Source of the DNA: Pseudomonas nabeulensis
GTDB lineage: Bacteria; Pseudomonadota; Gammaproteobacteria; Pseudomonadales; Pseudomonadaceae
Length of the DNA stretch: 64,000 bases
Assembly (NCBI RefSeq): GCF_004682045.1
Contig: NZ_QUZT01000011.1
Location: 1-64,000, forward strand
Direction: 5' to 3'
The notes under the pieces are model-generated. The model did no database searches. It was not told the origin of the DNA and saw nothing but the letters and a program-made list of their open reading frames with translations. The position numbers and the translations under genes are program-made. This document shows, piece after piece, positions 53,329 to 62,349 of the stretch; the stretch's first letter is position 1; every line of letters begins with the position of its first letter.

Positions 53329-54219
53329 ATGGACCGCATCGAGTGCATGCGTGCGTTCGTCGTCACCGTCGGCGAAAACGGCTTCGCCGCCGCGGCCCGC
53401 GCCATGGACGTGCCACGTTCAAAAGTGAGCAAACAGATCCAGGCCCTGGAAGACGCCATCGGCGTGCAACTGTTGCAACGCACCACCCGCAGCCTGCACC
53501 TGACGGAGGCTGGCGCCGAGTATTTCGAAGCGGCACGGGAAGTGATCGCGGCACTCGACGAAGCCGAGCAACGGGCACGAGACGGAATTGGTGAACTGCG
53601 CGGTGTACTGCGGGTGAATGCACCGATGTCGTTCGGCTTGCATCGGCTCGGGCGGCTGATCCCGCTGTTCCACGAACAACACCCGAACATCGAGTTGCAA
53701 CTGGTACTCAGCGACCAACAAGTGGACCCGGTACGCGGCGGTTTCGACGTGACCATCCGCATCGCCAGCCTGCCCGACTCCACCATGATCGCCCGTCAAC
53801 TGGCGCCCGCGCCGCGCATCATGGTGGCCTCACCGGCTTATCTGGAACGTGCCGGCACACCGCAAACCCCACAGGACCTGCGTCAGCACCAATGCTTGAA
53901 CTACGGCTACCTGCAAAGCGGCGTGAGCCTACAACTGAGCAACGGCAAGGACACTCAGCGCGTTAATGTCACAGGCCCGTTGCACGCCAATAACGGCGAC
54001 CTGCTCGCCCAGGCCGCCGAAGCGGACATGGGCATTGCGTTGTTGCCGGATTTTATTGTCGAGGACGCCCTGGCGGCCGGGCGCCTGGTGCCCGTGTTGT
54101 GCGAGTGGCAGGCGCCGGCGATTACGGTAAATGCGGTGTATTCATCGGCACGGCGGGTGCCGCAGAAGACGCGGGCGTTTATTGAGTTTTTGGTGGAGCA
54201 GTTGGCTGTCAAGGCTTAA
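53329..54219 (+). CDS. LysR-family transcriptional regulator
   Basis: LysR-type protein of 296 residues: HTH at about 5-62 (NGFAAAARAMDVPRSKVSKQIQALEDAIG), then an effector-binding domain (VDPVRGGFDVTIRIA as a typical hinge). It is of the AaeR/DmlR-like branch. It is divergent from the YcaC-type gene and probably regulates it. I chose the ATG at 53329, because upstream residues do not fit the family. Confidence 0.9.
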   Translation: MDRIECMRAFVVTVGENGFAAAARAMDVPRSKVSKQIQALEDAIGVQLLQRTTRSLHLTEAGAEYFEAAREVIAALDEAEQRARDGIGELRGVLRVNAPMSFGLHRLGRLIPLFHEQHPNIELQLVLSDQQVDPVRGGFDVTIRIASLPDSTMIARQLAPAPRIMVASPAYLERAGTPQTPQDLRQHQCLNYGYLQSGVSLQLSNGKDTQRVNVTGPLHANNGDLLAQAAEADMGIALLPDFIVEDALAAGRLVPVLCEWQAPAITVNAVYSSARRVPQKTRAFIEFLVEQLAVKA

Positions 54220-54229
54220 CCGCTTTAAA

Positions 54230-54320
54230 TGTGGGAGGGGGCTTGCTCCCGATAGCGGTGGATCAGTTAGAACATCCTTGACTGATACACTGCTATCGGG
54301 AGCAAGCCCCCTCCCACATT
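54230..54320. repeat. REPIN (TGTGGGAGG-first order)
   Basis: TGTGGGAGGGGGCTTGCTCC and its inverse, spacer with GATCAGTTAG and TGACTGATAC. The core here has GCTCCC instead of GCCCCC. It lies between the LysR gene and the convergent EamA gene. Confidence 0.9.
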
Positions 54321-54322
54321 GC

Positions 54323-55192
54323 TTATACGGTGCCTTTTGAGTTACTTACAGCCCCCAACCGACTAATCCACACCGCCCCCAAAATCACCAACCCACCCAA
54401 CGCCAACCGCCCCAGCGGCTCATGCTGGTTCCAGATCAGCAGGTTCAACAACAACCCCACCGGCACATGCAGGTTGTTCATTACCGCCAACGTACCGCCC
54501 TGCACCAGGCACGCGCCTTTGTTCCACCAGTACATGCCCAGCGCCGTGCTGACCAAACCGAGGAACACCAGCACGCCCCATTGCAGCGGGGCATCAGGCA
54601 GGTAGTTGGCCTTGCCGAACAGCAGGAACGCCGGCAACACCACCAGTAAAGCGCCCACGTAGAAGAAACCGAAACGTCGGTAGTGCGGCAGGTCACTCGG
54701 ATAACGCTTCACCAGATGCTTGTACATCACTTGCCCGGCGGCATAGGTGAAGTTGGCCAATTGCAGCAGCAGGAAGCCACCGAGGAAATGCGGGGTGATC
54801 TGGTCGAAGCGAATCACCGCCGCGCCGGCCACGGCTACCAATGCCGCAATCAGCGCCCACGGGTTGAAACGACGGTTGAGCGCGTCTTCGATCAAGGTCA
54901 CGTGCAGCGGCGTGAGGATGGTGAACAGCAGCACCTCCGGCACCGTAAGCACACGGAAGCTCAAGTACAGGCACACGTACGTCACGCCAAACTGCAATGC
55001 GCCGATCATCAGCATGCCGCGCATGAACGCCGGTTCCACCGAACGCCAGCGCGTCAGCGGGATGAAGACCAGACCGGCCAGCACCACGCGCACCAGCACC
55101 GCGAAGTAGCTGTCGACGTGACCGGCGAGGTATTCGCCGATCAAGCTGAAGGAAAATGCCTGAATCAGGGTGACAACCAGTAGATAGCCCAT
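54323..55192 (-). CDS. EamA/DMT-family transporter
   Basis: Protein of 289 residues with ten predicted helices in two EamA repeats (about 1-130 and 140-285). The segments ALQFGVTYVCLYLSFRVLTVPEVLLFTILTPL and GVLVFLGLVSTALGMYWWNKG are typical of carboxylate/amino acid/amine exporters of this superfamily. Substrate unknown. The 3' end is close to the REPIN at 54230. Confidence 0.9.
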   Translation of the reverse strand: MGYLLVVTLIQAFSFSLIGEYLAGHVDSYFAVLVRVVLAGLVFIPLTRWRSVEPAFMRGMLMIGALQFGVTYVCLYLSFRVLTVPEVLLFTILTPLHVTLIEDALNRRFNPWALIAALVAVAGAAVIRFDQITPHFLGGFLLLQLANFTYAAGQVMYKHLVKRYPSDLPHYRRFGFFYVGALLVVLPAFLLFGKANYLPDAPLQWGVLVFLGLVSTALGMYWWNKGACLVQGGTLAVMNNLHVPVGLLLNLLIWNQHEPLGRLALGGLVILGAVWISRLGAVSNSKGTV

Positions 55193-55253
55193 GCGCGCCT
55201 CGTTTCGAATGGGCGGGACATTAAAGGTTTTCGGCGGTTGAAGAAACTCGGGG

Positions 55254-55290
55254 CAAAAAAAACCCGACCTCGCTATAGCGGCAGTCGGGC
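55254..55290 (-). terminator. Intrinsic terminator after azoR
   Basis: Stem CCCGAC / GTCGGG, with an inner CGCTATAGCG dyad, followed on the minus strand by an eight-T run. It lies about 110 bases after the azoR stop. Confidence 0.82.
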
Positions 55291-55397
55291 AGGAGCACTC
55301 AGGAGCAAAAGTGCAAAGGGAGGTTCGTTACGCGTACTTGAAGGGTTTGCGTGGAGCGATATAAACATCGCGGGATTATCTGACGATTAAAGAATCC

Positions 55398-55997
55398 TCA
55401 TGCGACCTGGGCGAGCAGCGCCTTGGCGTGGTTGATGCCTTTTTCCTGGAAATCACCGCTCAGGTTCACCCCTTCGGCGTGAATGAAGGTGACATCGTGG
55501 ATGCCGATAAAGCCCATGACCTGACGCAGGTACGGTTCCTGGTGATCCGAAGTAGCGCCGGTGTGGATGCCGCCGCGAGCGGTCAGCACGATGGCGCGCT
55601 TGCCGGTCAGCAAACCTTGAGGGCCGGTGGCGGTGTATTTAAAGGTCACACCGGCACGCAATACGTGATCCAGCCAGGCTTTGAGAGTGCTGGGGATGGC
55701 GAAGTTGTACATCGGCGCGGCCATGACCAGTACGTCGGCGGCCAGCAGTTCGTCGGTCAATTCGTTGGAGCGATCCAGTGAAGCCTGTTCGTCGCCGCTG
55801 CGCTGATCCGCAGGCTTCATCCAGCCGCCGAGCAGGTTGGCGTCCAAGTGAGGAACCGGGTTGAGCGCCACGTCACGTACGGTGATCTGATCCGCCGGGT
55901 GGGCGGCCTGCCATTGGCTGATGAACTGCTGGGTCAGTTGGCGGGAGATCGAATCCTGCTGGCGGGCGCTGCTTTCGATGATCAGAACTTTTGACAT
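55398..55997 (-). CDS. azoR: FMN-dependent NADH-azoreductase AzoR
   Basis: Flavodoxin-like quinone/azo reductase of 199 residues. Motifs are VLIIESSARQQDSISRQLTQQF (FMN phosphate loop), VMAAPMYNFAIPSTLKAWLDHVLRAG (flavin contact and dimer face) and VLTARGGIHTG. It reduces quinones and azo dyes with NADH and often acts in thiol or quinone stress. Pseudomonads carry several copies; the paralogue number cannot be told. No regulator gene is adjacent on its promoter side. Confidence 0.93.
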   Translation of the reverse strand: MSKVLIIESSARQQDSISRQLTQQFISQWQAAHPADQITVRDVALNPVPHLDANLLGGWMKPADQRSGDEQASLDRSNELTDELLAADVLVMAAPMYNFAIPSTLKAWLDHVLRAGVTFKYTATGPQGLLTGKRAIVLTARGGIHTGATSDHQEPYLRQVMGFIGIHDVTFIHAEGVNLSGDFQEKGINHAKALLAQVA

Positions 55998-56136
55998 GGC
56001 GTTGTAGGCTCCATCTGTAATTGCTGTAAGTCGATGGAGTGAAGATTAAACAGAGCCAATTCGATTAAAAAGCGCAAAAAACTGCTATAACCGATCTATA
56101 AATTTGTTTATAAGCGGAGTCATGCTCCGCTATTGG

Positions 56137-56451
56137 TTATTTCGGCGTGCAGGCCAAGGCAATGCGCATCTTGATAATGGCGCGGTTGAACTTGACGGTG
56201 GTGTTGGTGCTTTTACCGGCGGGTACGGTGACCGTACGCCGACGCGGCGACTCCGGGCCGTTGGTGAAGACTACCGAGCACACGGCATCGTGGATGCCGT
56301 AGTTATTGAGCTGGATCGAACTGATATCGCCGTCCACATCGGAGGCGGTGTAGTCGATGCTCACGCCATCGATCTTTTTGGTGACGTCGATCGGGTAGGC
56401 AAATGCACTCATCGGCAGCAACGCCAGCAACACACAACAGAATTTTCTCAT
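56137..56451 (-). CDS. Small exported protein, unknown function
   Basis: Protein of 104 residues with a signal peptide (cleavage after SAFA, about residue 18) and an Ig-like, all-beta mature part (VSIDYTASDVDGDISSIQLNNYG, SVVFTNGPESPRRRTVTVPAG). Two Cys (HDAVCS and ALACTP) probably form a disulfide. Homologues in Pseudomonas are sometimes mislabelled as phosphoglycerate kinase, as I recall; nothing here supports that. It is divergent from the LysR gene. A CGGAG/CTCCG hairpin lies beyond its stop. Confidence 0.82.
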   Translation of the reverse strand: MRKFCCVLLALLPMSAFAYPIDVTKKIDGVSIDYTASDVDGDISSIQLNNYGIHDAVCSVVFTNGPESPRRRTVTVPAGKSTNTTVKFNRAIIKMRIALACTPK

Positions 56452-56500
56452 TCGGTGGTCTCCAATAAGGACCGCCAGCTTAGGACAAGAGGAACCCATC

Positions 56501-57424
56501 TTGAAAGCGCCCCGCGTTACCCTCGATCAATGGCGCACGTTGCAGGCCGTGGTCGACCATGGCGGCTTCGCCCAGGCGGCCGAAGCGCTGCACCGTTCGC
56601 AGTCTTCGGTGAGCTACACCGTGGCCCGCATGCAAGACCAGCTCGGCGTGCCACTGCTGCGCATCGACGGGCGCAAAGCCGTGCTCACCGACGCTGGTGA
56701 AGTGCTGTTGCGCCGCTCCCGGCAACTGGTGAAGAACGCCAGCCAACTGGAAGACCTCGCCCACCATATGGAACAGGGCTGGGAAGCCGAAGTACGCCTG
56801 GTAGTGGACGCGGCGTACCCCAATGCGCGTCTTGTGCGTGCCCTCTCCGCCTTTATGCCCCAGAGTCGTGGTTGCCGCGTGCGCCTGCGCGAAGAAGTGT
56901 TGTCCGGCGTAGAAGAGCTGCTGATAGAAGGCGTGGCCGACCTGGCCATTTGCGGTTTCAGCATCCCCGGTTACCTGGGCACGGAAATGAGCGACGTGGA
57001 ATTTGTCGCCGTGGCCCACCCCGAACACGCCCTGCACCGCATGAACCGCGAACTGAGTTTCCAGGACCTGGAAAGCCAGATGCAGGTGGTGATCCGCGAC
57101 TCCGGTCGCCAGCAACCCCGTGATGTGGGCTGGCTCGGCGCCGAGCAACGCTGGACCGTCGGCAGCCTGGCCACCGCCGCCTCCTTCGTGGGCAGCGGCC
57201 TGGGCTTCGCCTGGCTGCCCCGCCACATGATCGAGCGCGAACTCGCCGAGGGCGTGCTCAAGCAGCTACCCTTGGAACAGGGCGGCAGCCGCCACCCCAC
57301 GTTCTACCTGTACTCGAACAAAGACAAACCCTTGGGGCCGGCGACGCAGATCCTCGTCGAACTGCTGCGCACCTTTGACACCGCCCCCCTGGACGCGCCG
57401 TTCGCCGCCCCCCAGCAAGCCTGA
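56501..57424 (+). CDS. LysR-family transcriptional regulator
   Basis: LysR-type protein of 307 residues. HTH at about 7-65 (HGGFAQAAEALHRSQSSVSYTVARMQDQLG), effector domain from about 95. I take TTG at 56501 as start, with AGAGGA 7 bases upstream; no ATG precedes the HTH. It lies 14 bases before the alpha/beta hydrolase gene on the same strand, with which it may be co-transcribed. Targets unknown. Confidence 0.9.
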   Translation: MKAPRVTLDQWRTLQAVVDHGGFAQAAEALHRSQSSVSYTVARMQDQLGVPLLRIDGRKAVLTDAGEVLLRRSRQLVKNASQLEDLAHHMEQGWEAEVRLVVDAAYPNARLVRALSAFMPQSRGCRVRLREEVLSGVEELLIEGVADLAICGFSIPGYLGTEMSDVEFVAVAHPEHALHRMNRELSFQDLESQMQVVIRDSGRQQPRDVGWLGAEQRWTVGSLATAASFVGSGLGFAWLPRHMIERELAEGVLKQLPLEQGGSRHPTFYLYSNKDKPLGPATQILVELLRTFDTAPLDAPFAAPQQA

Positions 57425-57438
57425 AACGGAGTTCATGC

Positions 57439-58242
57439 ATGGCCTGGTTCGACCACGAAGGATGCAGCCTGCACTATGAGGAATACGGACGCGGCACGCC
57501 GCTGATCCTGATCCACGGCCTGGGCTCCAGCAGCCAGGATTGGGAATTGCAAATCCCGGTATTGGCCAGGCATTACCGTCTGATCGTGGTGGACGTGCGC
57601 GGGCATGGACGCTCCGACAAACCTCGCGAGCGCTACAGCATCCAGGGCTTCACGTTCGACCTGCTTGCGTTGATCGAACACCTGGACCTGCCGCCCGCCC
57701 ATGTGGTGGGCTTATCCATGGGCGGCATGATCGCGTTCCAGTTGGCGGTGGACGAACCGGCGCAGGTCAAGAGCCTGTGTATCGTCAACAGCGCGCCCGA
57801 GGTCAAGGTGCGCAGTGCCGATGATTATTGGCAGTGGACCAAGCGCTGGAGCCTGGCGCGCATGCTCAGCCTGGCCACCATCGGCAAGGCGTTGGGCGAC
57901 CGATTATTTCCCAAACCTGAACAGGCCGACCTGCGCCGCAAGATGGTCGAACGCTGGGCAAAAAACGACAAACGTGCTTATCTCGCCAGCTTCGATGCGA
58001 TTGTGGGCTGGGGTGTGCAGGAACGACTTTCGAGGATTGCCTGTCCAACCCTGGTCATCAGCGCCGACCACGACTACACCCCCGTGGCGCACAAAGAAAA
58101 CTATGTAAAACTGCTGCCCGATGCGCGGCTGGTGGTGATCGAAGATTCCCGCCACGCCACGCCCTTGGACCAACCCGAAGTCTTTAACGCAACCCTGCTC
58201 GAATTTCTAAAGACAGTCGAAACCACTACCCAGGATCACTGA
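57439..58242 (+). CDS. Alpha/beta-fold hydrolase
   Basis: Hydrolase of 267 residues with a complete triad: nucleophile S93 in GLSMGGM, Asp in ISADHDYTP, and His in DSRHATPLDQP near the C-terminus. The oxyanion region is HGLGSS at 26-31. It resembles 3-oxoadipate enol-lactonase and carboxylesterase-type enzymes; no other catabolic genes are nearby, so the substrate is open. It is followed 3 bases later by ppiA. Confidence 0.9.
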   Translation: MAWFDHEGCSLHYEEYGRGTPLILIHGLGSSSQDWELQIPVLARHYRLIVVDVRGHGRSDKPRERYSIQGFTFDLLALIEHLDLPPAHVVGLSMGGMIAFQLAVDEPAQVKSLCIVNSAPEVKVRSADDYWQWTKRWSLARMLSLATIGKALGDRLFPKPEQADLRRKMVERWAKNDKRAYLASFDAIVGWGVQERLSRIACPTLVISADHDYTPVAHKENYVKLLPDARLVVIEDSRHATPLDQPEVFNATLLEFLKTVETTTQDH

Positions 58243-58245
58243 CCC

Positions 58246-58809
58246 ATGTTGAAAAAAATCGCCTTCTTTGCCGGTTCTGTTCTGTTCGCAGCCAACCTGA
58301 TGGCGGCCCAGCCGGCAAAGGCACCGCACGTGCTGATCACCACCACCAACGGCGAGATTGAAATCGAACTGGACCCGGTCAAGGCGCCCATCAGCACCAA
58401 GAACTTCCTGGCCTATGTCGACAAAGGCTTCTACACCAACACGATTTTCCACCGTGTGATCCCGGGCTTTATGGTCCAGGGCGGCGGGTTCACCGCGCAG
58501 ATGTCGCAAAAGCCGACCGAAGCGCCGATCAAGAACGAGGCCAGCAACGGCCTGCATAACGTACGCGGCACCCTGTCCATGGCCCGCACCAACGACCCGA
58601 ATTCGGCCACCAGCCAATTCTTCATCAACGTTGCCGACAATGCCTTCCTCGACCCAGGTCGCGATGCCGGTTACGCGGTGTTCGCCAAAGTGGTCAAGGG
58701 CATGGACGTGGTCGACATCATCGTCAACTCCCAGACCACCACCAAACAGGGCATGCAGAACGTGCCAATCGATCCTGTTGTGATCAAGTCGGCCAAGCGC
58801 ATCGACTGA
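58246..58809 (+). CDS. ppiA: Periplasmic peptidyl-prolyl cis-trans isomerase A
   Basis: Cyclophilin of 187 residues with a signal peptide (cleavage near residue 21, LMAAQPAK). [15 protein letters not shown] and [17 protein letters not shown] are the cyclophilin active-site blocks. It assists folding of exported proteins. It begins 3 bases after the hydrolase stop, so they probably share a transcript. Confidence 0.95.
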   Translation: MLKKIAFFAGSVLFAANLMAAQPAKAPHVLITTTNGEIEIELDPVKAPISTKNFLAYVDKGFYTNTIFHRVIPGFMVQGGGFTAQMSQKPTEAPIKNEASNGLHNVRGTLSMARTNDPNSATSQFFINVADNAFLDPGRDAGYAVFAKVVKGMDVVDIIVNSQTTTKQGMQNVPIDPVVIKSAKRID

Positions 58810-58903
58810 GGTCAACAGGGCTTTACTCAGGTAGCCCCGCGCGGCGCTCACAAGGCACCGCGCGTATTTGAAAGGAGAGCCCGCACCGCGGGCGTCAGAC
58901 TTA

Positions 58904-60736
58904 ATGCTCTATCGTCGCTTTGAACAACTGATCGATATTTTCCGCGACGCGCCCAGCGCCGCCCCGCCCGACAAAGTCCTGCCCTTCTACCTCTACTACC
59001 TGCGCCAGGTATGGCCGCACTTCGCCGCCTTGCTGGTAGTCGGCCTGATCGGCGCGCTCATCGAAGTGGCACTGTTCAGCTACCTGAGCCGCATCATCGA
59101 CCTGGCCCAGGGCACGCCGCCGGCGAACTTCTTCCAAATGCACAGCGCCGAGCTGATCTGGATGGCCGTGGTCGCGCTGCTGTTGCGCCCGATTTTCGGC
59201 GCGCTGCATGACCTGCTGGTGCACCAGACCATCAGCCCCGGCATGACCAGCCTGATTCGCTGGCAGAACCATAGCTACGTGCTCAAGCAGAGCCTGAACT
59301 TCTTCCAGAACGACTTCGCCGGGCGCATCGCCCAGCGCATCATGCAAACCGGCAACTCCCTGCGCGACTCCGCCGTGGCCGCCGTGGATGCGATCTGGCA
59401 CGTGGCGATCTACGCCATCAGTTCCCTGGTGTTGTTTGCCGAGGCCGACTGGCGCCTGATGATCCCGCTGGTGACCTGGATCATCTGCTACAGCCTCGCC
59501 CTGCGCTACTTCGTGCCACGGGTGAAGGAGCGCTCGGTGATCTCCTCCGAAGCGCGCTCCAAATTGATGGGCCGTATCGTCGACGGCTACACCAACATCA
59601 CCACCTTGAAACTGTTCGCTCATACCCAATACGAGCAGCAGTACGCCAAGGAAGCGATCATCGAGCAGACCGAAAAAACCCAGCTGGCCAGCCGTGTGGT
59701 GACCAGCATGGACATCGTGATCACCACCATGAACGGCCTGCTGATTGTCACCACCACTGGCCTGGCGTTGTGGCTGTGGACGCAGTCGATGATCTCGGTG
59801 GGTGCGATTGCCCTGGCGACTGGCTTGGTGATCCGTATCGTCAACATGTCCGGCTGGATCATGTGGGTGGTCAACGGCATTTTCGAGAACATCGGCATGG
59901 TGCAGGACGGCCTGAAAACCATCGCCCAACCCTTGGCCGTCGTCGACCGCGAGAACGCCCCGCGCCTGAATGTGCCCCGGGGTGAAGTACGTTTCGAGCA
60001 GGTGGATTTTCACTACGGCAAAAAGAGCGGGATCATTGGCGGGCTGAACCTTACGATCAACGCCGGGGAAAAGATCGGCCTGATCGGGCCGTCCGGTGCG
60101 GGCAAGTCCACGCTGGTCAACCTGCTGCTGCGCCTGTACGACCTGCAAGGCGGGCGCATCCTCATCGACGGCCAGAACATCGCCGACGTCGCCCAGGAAA
60201 CCCTGCGCGAACAGATCGGCATGATCACCCAGGACACTTCCCTGCTGCACCGCTCGATCCGCGACAACCTGCTGTACGGCAAGCCGGACGCCACCGATGA
60301 AGAACTCTGGGCCGCCGTGCGCAAAGCCCGGGCCGATGAGTTCATTCCGCTGCTGTCGGACTCCGAAGGCCGTACCGGGCTCGACGCGCACGTCGGTGAG
60401 CGCGGGGTGAAACTATCCGGCGGGCAGCGCCAACGTATCGCCATCGCCCGCGTGCTGCTCAAGGACGCACCGATCCTGATCATGGACGAAGCCACCTCGG
60501 CGCTGGACTCGGAAGTGGAAGCGGCGATCCAGGAAAGCCTGGAAACCCTGATGCAAGGCAAGACGGTGATCGCGATTGCGCACCGGCTGTCGACCATTGC
60601 CCGGATGGATCGGTTGGTGGTGCTGGAGAAAGGCCAGATTGCCGAGAGTGGCAGCCATGCCGAGTTGCTGGCCCATGGTGGGTTGTATGCGCGGTTGTGG
60701 CAGCACCAGACCGGGGGATTTGTCGGTATCGACTGA
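58904..60736 (+). CDS. ABC exporter (fused membrane and ATPase domains)
   Basis: Half-transporter of 610 residues. Six helices occupy about 35-320, followed by an ATPase domain with Walker A GPSGAGKST, signature LSGGQRQR, Walker B ILIMDEATSALD and the switch His in AIAHRLSTIARMD. The layout matches lipid A/multidrug exporters (MsbA/Sav1866 type). The ATG at 58904 is preferred to a TTG at 58868. Substrate unknown. Confidence 0.92.
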   Translation: MLYRRFEQLIDIFRDAPSAAPPDKVLPFYLYYLRQVWPHFAALLVVGLIGALIEVALFSYLSRIIDLAQGTPPANFFQMHSAELIWMAVVALLLRPIFGALHDLLVHQTISPGMTSLIRWQNHSYVLKQSLNFFQNDFAGRIAQRIMQTGNSLRDSAVAAVDAIWHVAIYAISSLVLFAEADWRLMIPLVTWIICYSLALRYFVPRVKERSVISSEARSKLMGRIVDGYTNITTLKLFAHTQYEQQYAKEAIIEQTEKTQLASRVVTSMDIVITTMNGLLIVTTTGLALWLWTQSMISVGAIALATGLVIRIVNMSGWIMWVVNGIFENIGMVQDGLKTIAQPLAVVDRENAPRLNVPRGEVRFEQVDFHYGKKSGIIGGLNLTINAGEKIGLIGPSGAGKSTLVNLLLRLYDLQGGRILIDGQNIADVAQETLREQIGMITQDTSLLHRSIRDNLLYGKPDATDEELWAAVRKARADEFIPLLSDSEGRTGLDAHVGERGVKLSGGQRQRIAIARVLLKDAPILIMDEATSALDSEVEAAIQESLETLMQGKTVIAIAHRLSTIARMDRLVVLEKGQIAESGSHAELLAHGGLYARLWQHQTGGFVGID

Positions 60737-60763
60737 CGATTCCAAACCCTATGCAATTCAAAC

Positions 60764-60854
60764 TGTGGGAGGGGGCTTGCCCCCGATAGCGGTAGATCAG
60801 TCAATGATGTATTGGCTGACACCCCGCAATCGGGGGCAAGCCCCCTCCCACATT
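60764..60854. repeat. REPIN (TGTGGGAGG-first order)
   Basis: TGTGGGAGGGGGCTTGCCCC on the left and its inverse on the right, spacer with GATCAGTCAATG and TTGGCTGACAC. It lies between the ABC exporter and aqpZ. Confidence 0.9.
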
Positions 60855-60940
60855 TACCCGCATCAATTCAGGTTTTTGTGGAGGCCTGGATTTGTGCCAC
60901 AACCATGCTGTACTCACAGCAGTGCCCAGACGGGCGCTGA

Positions 60941-60972
60941 AGTAAATCTGCAGGGAGCATCACTGATTTACT
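60941..60972. promoter_or_regulatory. Inverted repeat upstream of aqpZ
   Basis: Perfect eight-base arms AGTAAATC and GATTTACT, 16 bases apart, ending 34 bases before the aqpZ start codon. It could be an operator or a leader stem-loop. Confidence 0.45.
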
Positions 60973-61006
60973 GTTTCGGTAGAGCGATCTATCAAGGACG
61001 TGTTCC

Positions 61007-61708
61007 ATGTCTTTGTTCAAGCGTTCAGTCACGGAGGGGTTGGGTACGTTTTGGCTGGTGTTGGGCGGTTGCGGGAGTGCGGTGTTGGCCGCAGCGTTCC
61101 CCGCAGTCGGGATCGGGTTGTTGGGGGTGGCCCTGGCATTCGGGCTGACGGTGCTGACCATGGCCTTTGCCATCGGGCATATCAGCGGGTGTCACCTCAA
61201 CCCGGCGGTATCGGTGGGGCTGGTCGTGGGCGGAAGATTTCCGGCCAGGGAGTTACCGGCGTACATCGTCTCCCAAGTCATCGGTGGCACCATCGCCGCT
61301 GCGTTGTTGTATTTCATTGCCAGCGGCAAACCAGGGTTTGAACTGGCGTCAGGCCTGGCGTCCAACGGCTATGGCGAGCATTCGCCCGGCGGTTATTCGA
61401 TGGCGGCAGGGTTTGTGTGCGAACTGGTGATGACGGCGATGTTCGTGCTGATCATCCTCGGCGCCACCGACCATCGCGCCCCGAAGGGCCTCGCGCCCAT
61501 CGCCATTGGCCTGGCGTTAACGTTGATCCACCTGATCTCCATCCCCGTCACCAACACCTCGGTCAACCCCGCTCGCAGTACCGGCCCGGCCTTGATCGTC
61601 GGCGGTTGGGCGATCCAGCAATTGTGGATGTTCTGGCTCGCGCCGATTCTGGGTGCGGTGGTGGGTGGATTTGTCTATCGATGGCTGGGCAAGGAGGAGC
61701 CGGCCTGA
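61007..61708 (+). CDS. aqpZ: Aquaporin Z
   Basis: Water channel of 233 residues with six helices and both NPA motifs: HLNPAVSVG and [11 protein letters not shown]. The residues around the second NPA (NTSVNPARS) and the aromatic/Arg filter fit a water-selective AqpZ and not a glycerol facilitator. AAGGA lies 9 bases before the ATG. Confidence 0.95.
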   Translation: MSLFKRSVTEGLGTFWLVLGGCGSAVLAAAFPAVGIGLLGVALAFGLTVLTMAFAIGHISGCHLNPAVSVGLVVGGRFPARELPAYIVSQVIGGTIAAALLYFIASGKPGFELASGLASNGYGEHSPGGYSMAAGFVCELVMTAMFVLIILGATDHRAPKGLAPIAIGLALTLIHLISIPVTNTSVNPARSTGPALIVGGWAIQQLWMFWLAPILGAVVGGFVYRWLGKEEPA

Positions 61709-61721
61709 GGCAATGCCGAGC

Positions 61722-61749
61722 CAGCCCTACCGAACACTCGGCAGGGCTG
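61722..61749. terminator. Hairpin between aqpZ and brnA
   Basis: CAGCCCT paired with AGGGCTG, with an inner CCGA/TCGG stem. It lies between convergent genes but lacks a T-run. Confidence 0.5.
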
Positions 61750-61767
61750 CGCTCAATAAATAGCGGT

Positions 61768-62016
61768 TCAGCCTTGATGAGCCTTCATGTACTGGCGTAG
61801 CAACTGATTAATCCGCGTCTGGTAACCCGTTCCCTGCCCCTTGAACCATTCCAGTACATCAGCATCCAGCCGAATCGTCACCGCCTGCTTCACCGGAACA
61901 CGCAATTCGGCACGTCGGAAAAACTCGGCGTCCAGCTCAGGAATATCACCGGTATCGATGTCTTGATCATTCATCTTGGCCAAGCGCTCCCAATCAGTCT
62001 TCGATGTTTGCGTCAT
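61768..62016 (-). CDS. brnA: BrnA-family antitoxin
   Basis: Protein of 82 residues with a C-terminal ribbon-helix-helix-type DNA-binding end (KQAVTIRLDADVLEWFKGQGTGYQTRINQLLRQYM), the BrnA signature. The acidic N-terminal half (DQDIDTGDIPELDAEFF) binds the toxin. It overlaps the brnT gene by 23 bases and is co-translated. BrnA also represses its own operon. Confidence 0.93.
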   Translation of the reverse strand: MTQTSKTDWERLAKMNDQDIDTGDIPELDAEFFRRAELRVPVKQAVTIRLDADVLEWFKGQGTGYQTRINQLLRQYMKAHQG

Positions 62017-62272
62017 AGTATTTGGCCTCCTTCTTGGTTGCTTTCCGGGCGGAGATGATACGAATCACATCACCACGCCGTTCGGTGTATACGACCACAC
62101 CTATTAACAATTTGATCCAGCCAATGCCGATCCACCGTTCTTCGCCATAATCCACTCGATCATCGCGTAAGGCCAGCATTGGATGCCGGAAGATATCGGG
62201 GACGTCATTGAAATCGATGCCGTGCTTAGCAATATTGGCTTCATTCTTGGACTCATCCCATTCAAAAAGCAT
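61994..62272 (-). CDS. brnT: BrnT-family toxin
   Basis: RelE-fold ribonuclease toxin of 92 residues, starting FEWDESKNEANIAKHGIDF, the hallmark of BrnT. DYGEERWIGIGWI and YTERRGDVIRIISARKATKKE complete the family pattern. In its free state it cleaves RNA and stops growth. It lies upstream of brnA, the normal toxin-first order, and a perfect dyad covers its ribosome binding site. Confidence 0.94.
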   Translation of the reverse strand: MLFEWDESKNEANIAKHGIDFNDVPDIFRHPMLALRDDRVDYGEERWIGIGWIKLLIGVVVYTERRGDVIRIISARKATKKEAKYYDANIED

Positions 62273-62277
62273 CGCAC

Positions 62278-62307
62278 ATCCTGTATTTACTTTTGTACAT
62301 ACAGGAT
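62278..62307. promoter_or_regulatory. Candidate BrnA operator
   Basis: Perfect eight-base arms ATCCTGTA and TACAGGAT, 14 bases apart, ending 5 bases before the brnT start. The left arm includes the AGGA of the ribosome site, so binding would block transcription and translation initiation. Confidence 0.65.
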
Positions 62308-62349
62308 AGTGATTTAATTCTTGATTGAAAGTCCCGCCAGACCGGAGGT

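Noticed and set aside
58901..60391. Long open frame antisense to the ABC exporter (496 codons)
   Set aside because: All ABC motifs are on the plus strand; the minus frame is low-complexity in composition (His/Gln/Asp-rich), typical of a shadow frame.
10924..60854. Repeated palindromes as a possible CRISPR array
   Set aside because: The repeats are dispersed between genes, paired in inverted order and not regularly spaced, and no cas genes are present; they are REPINs.
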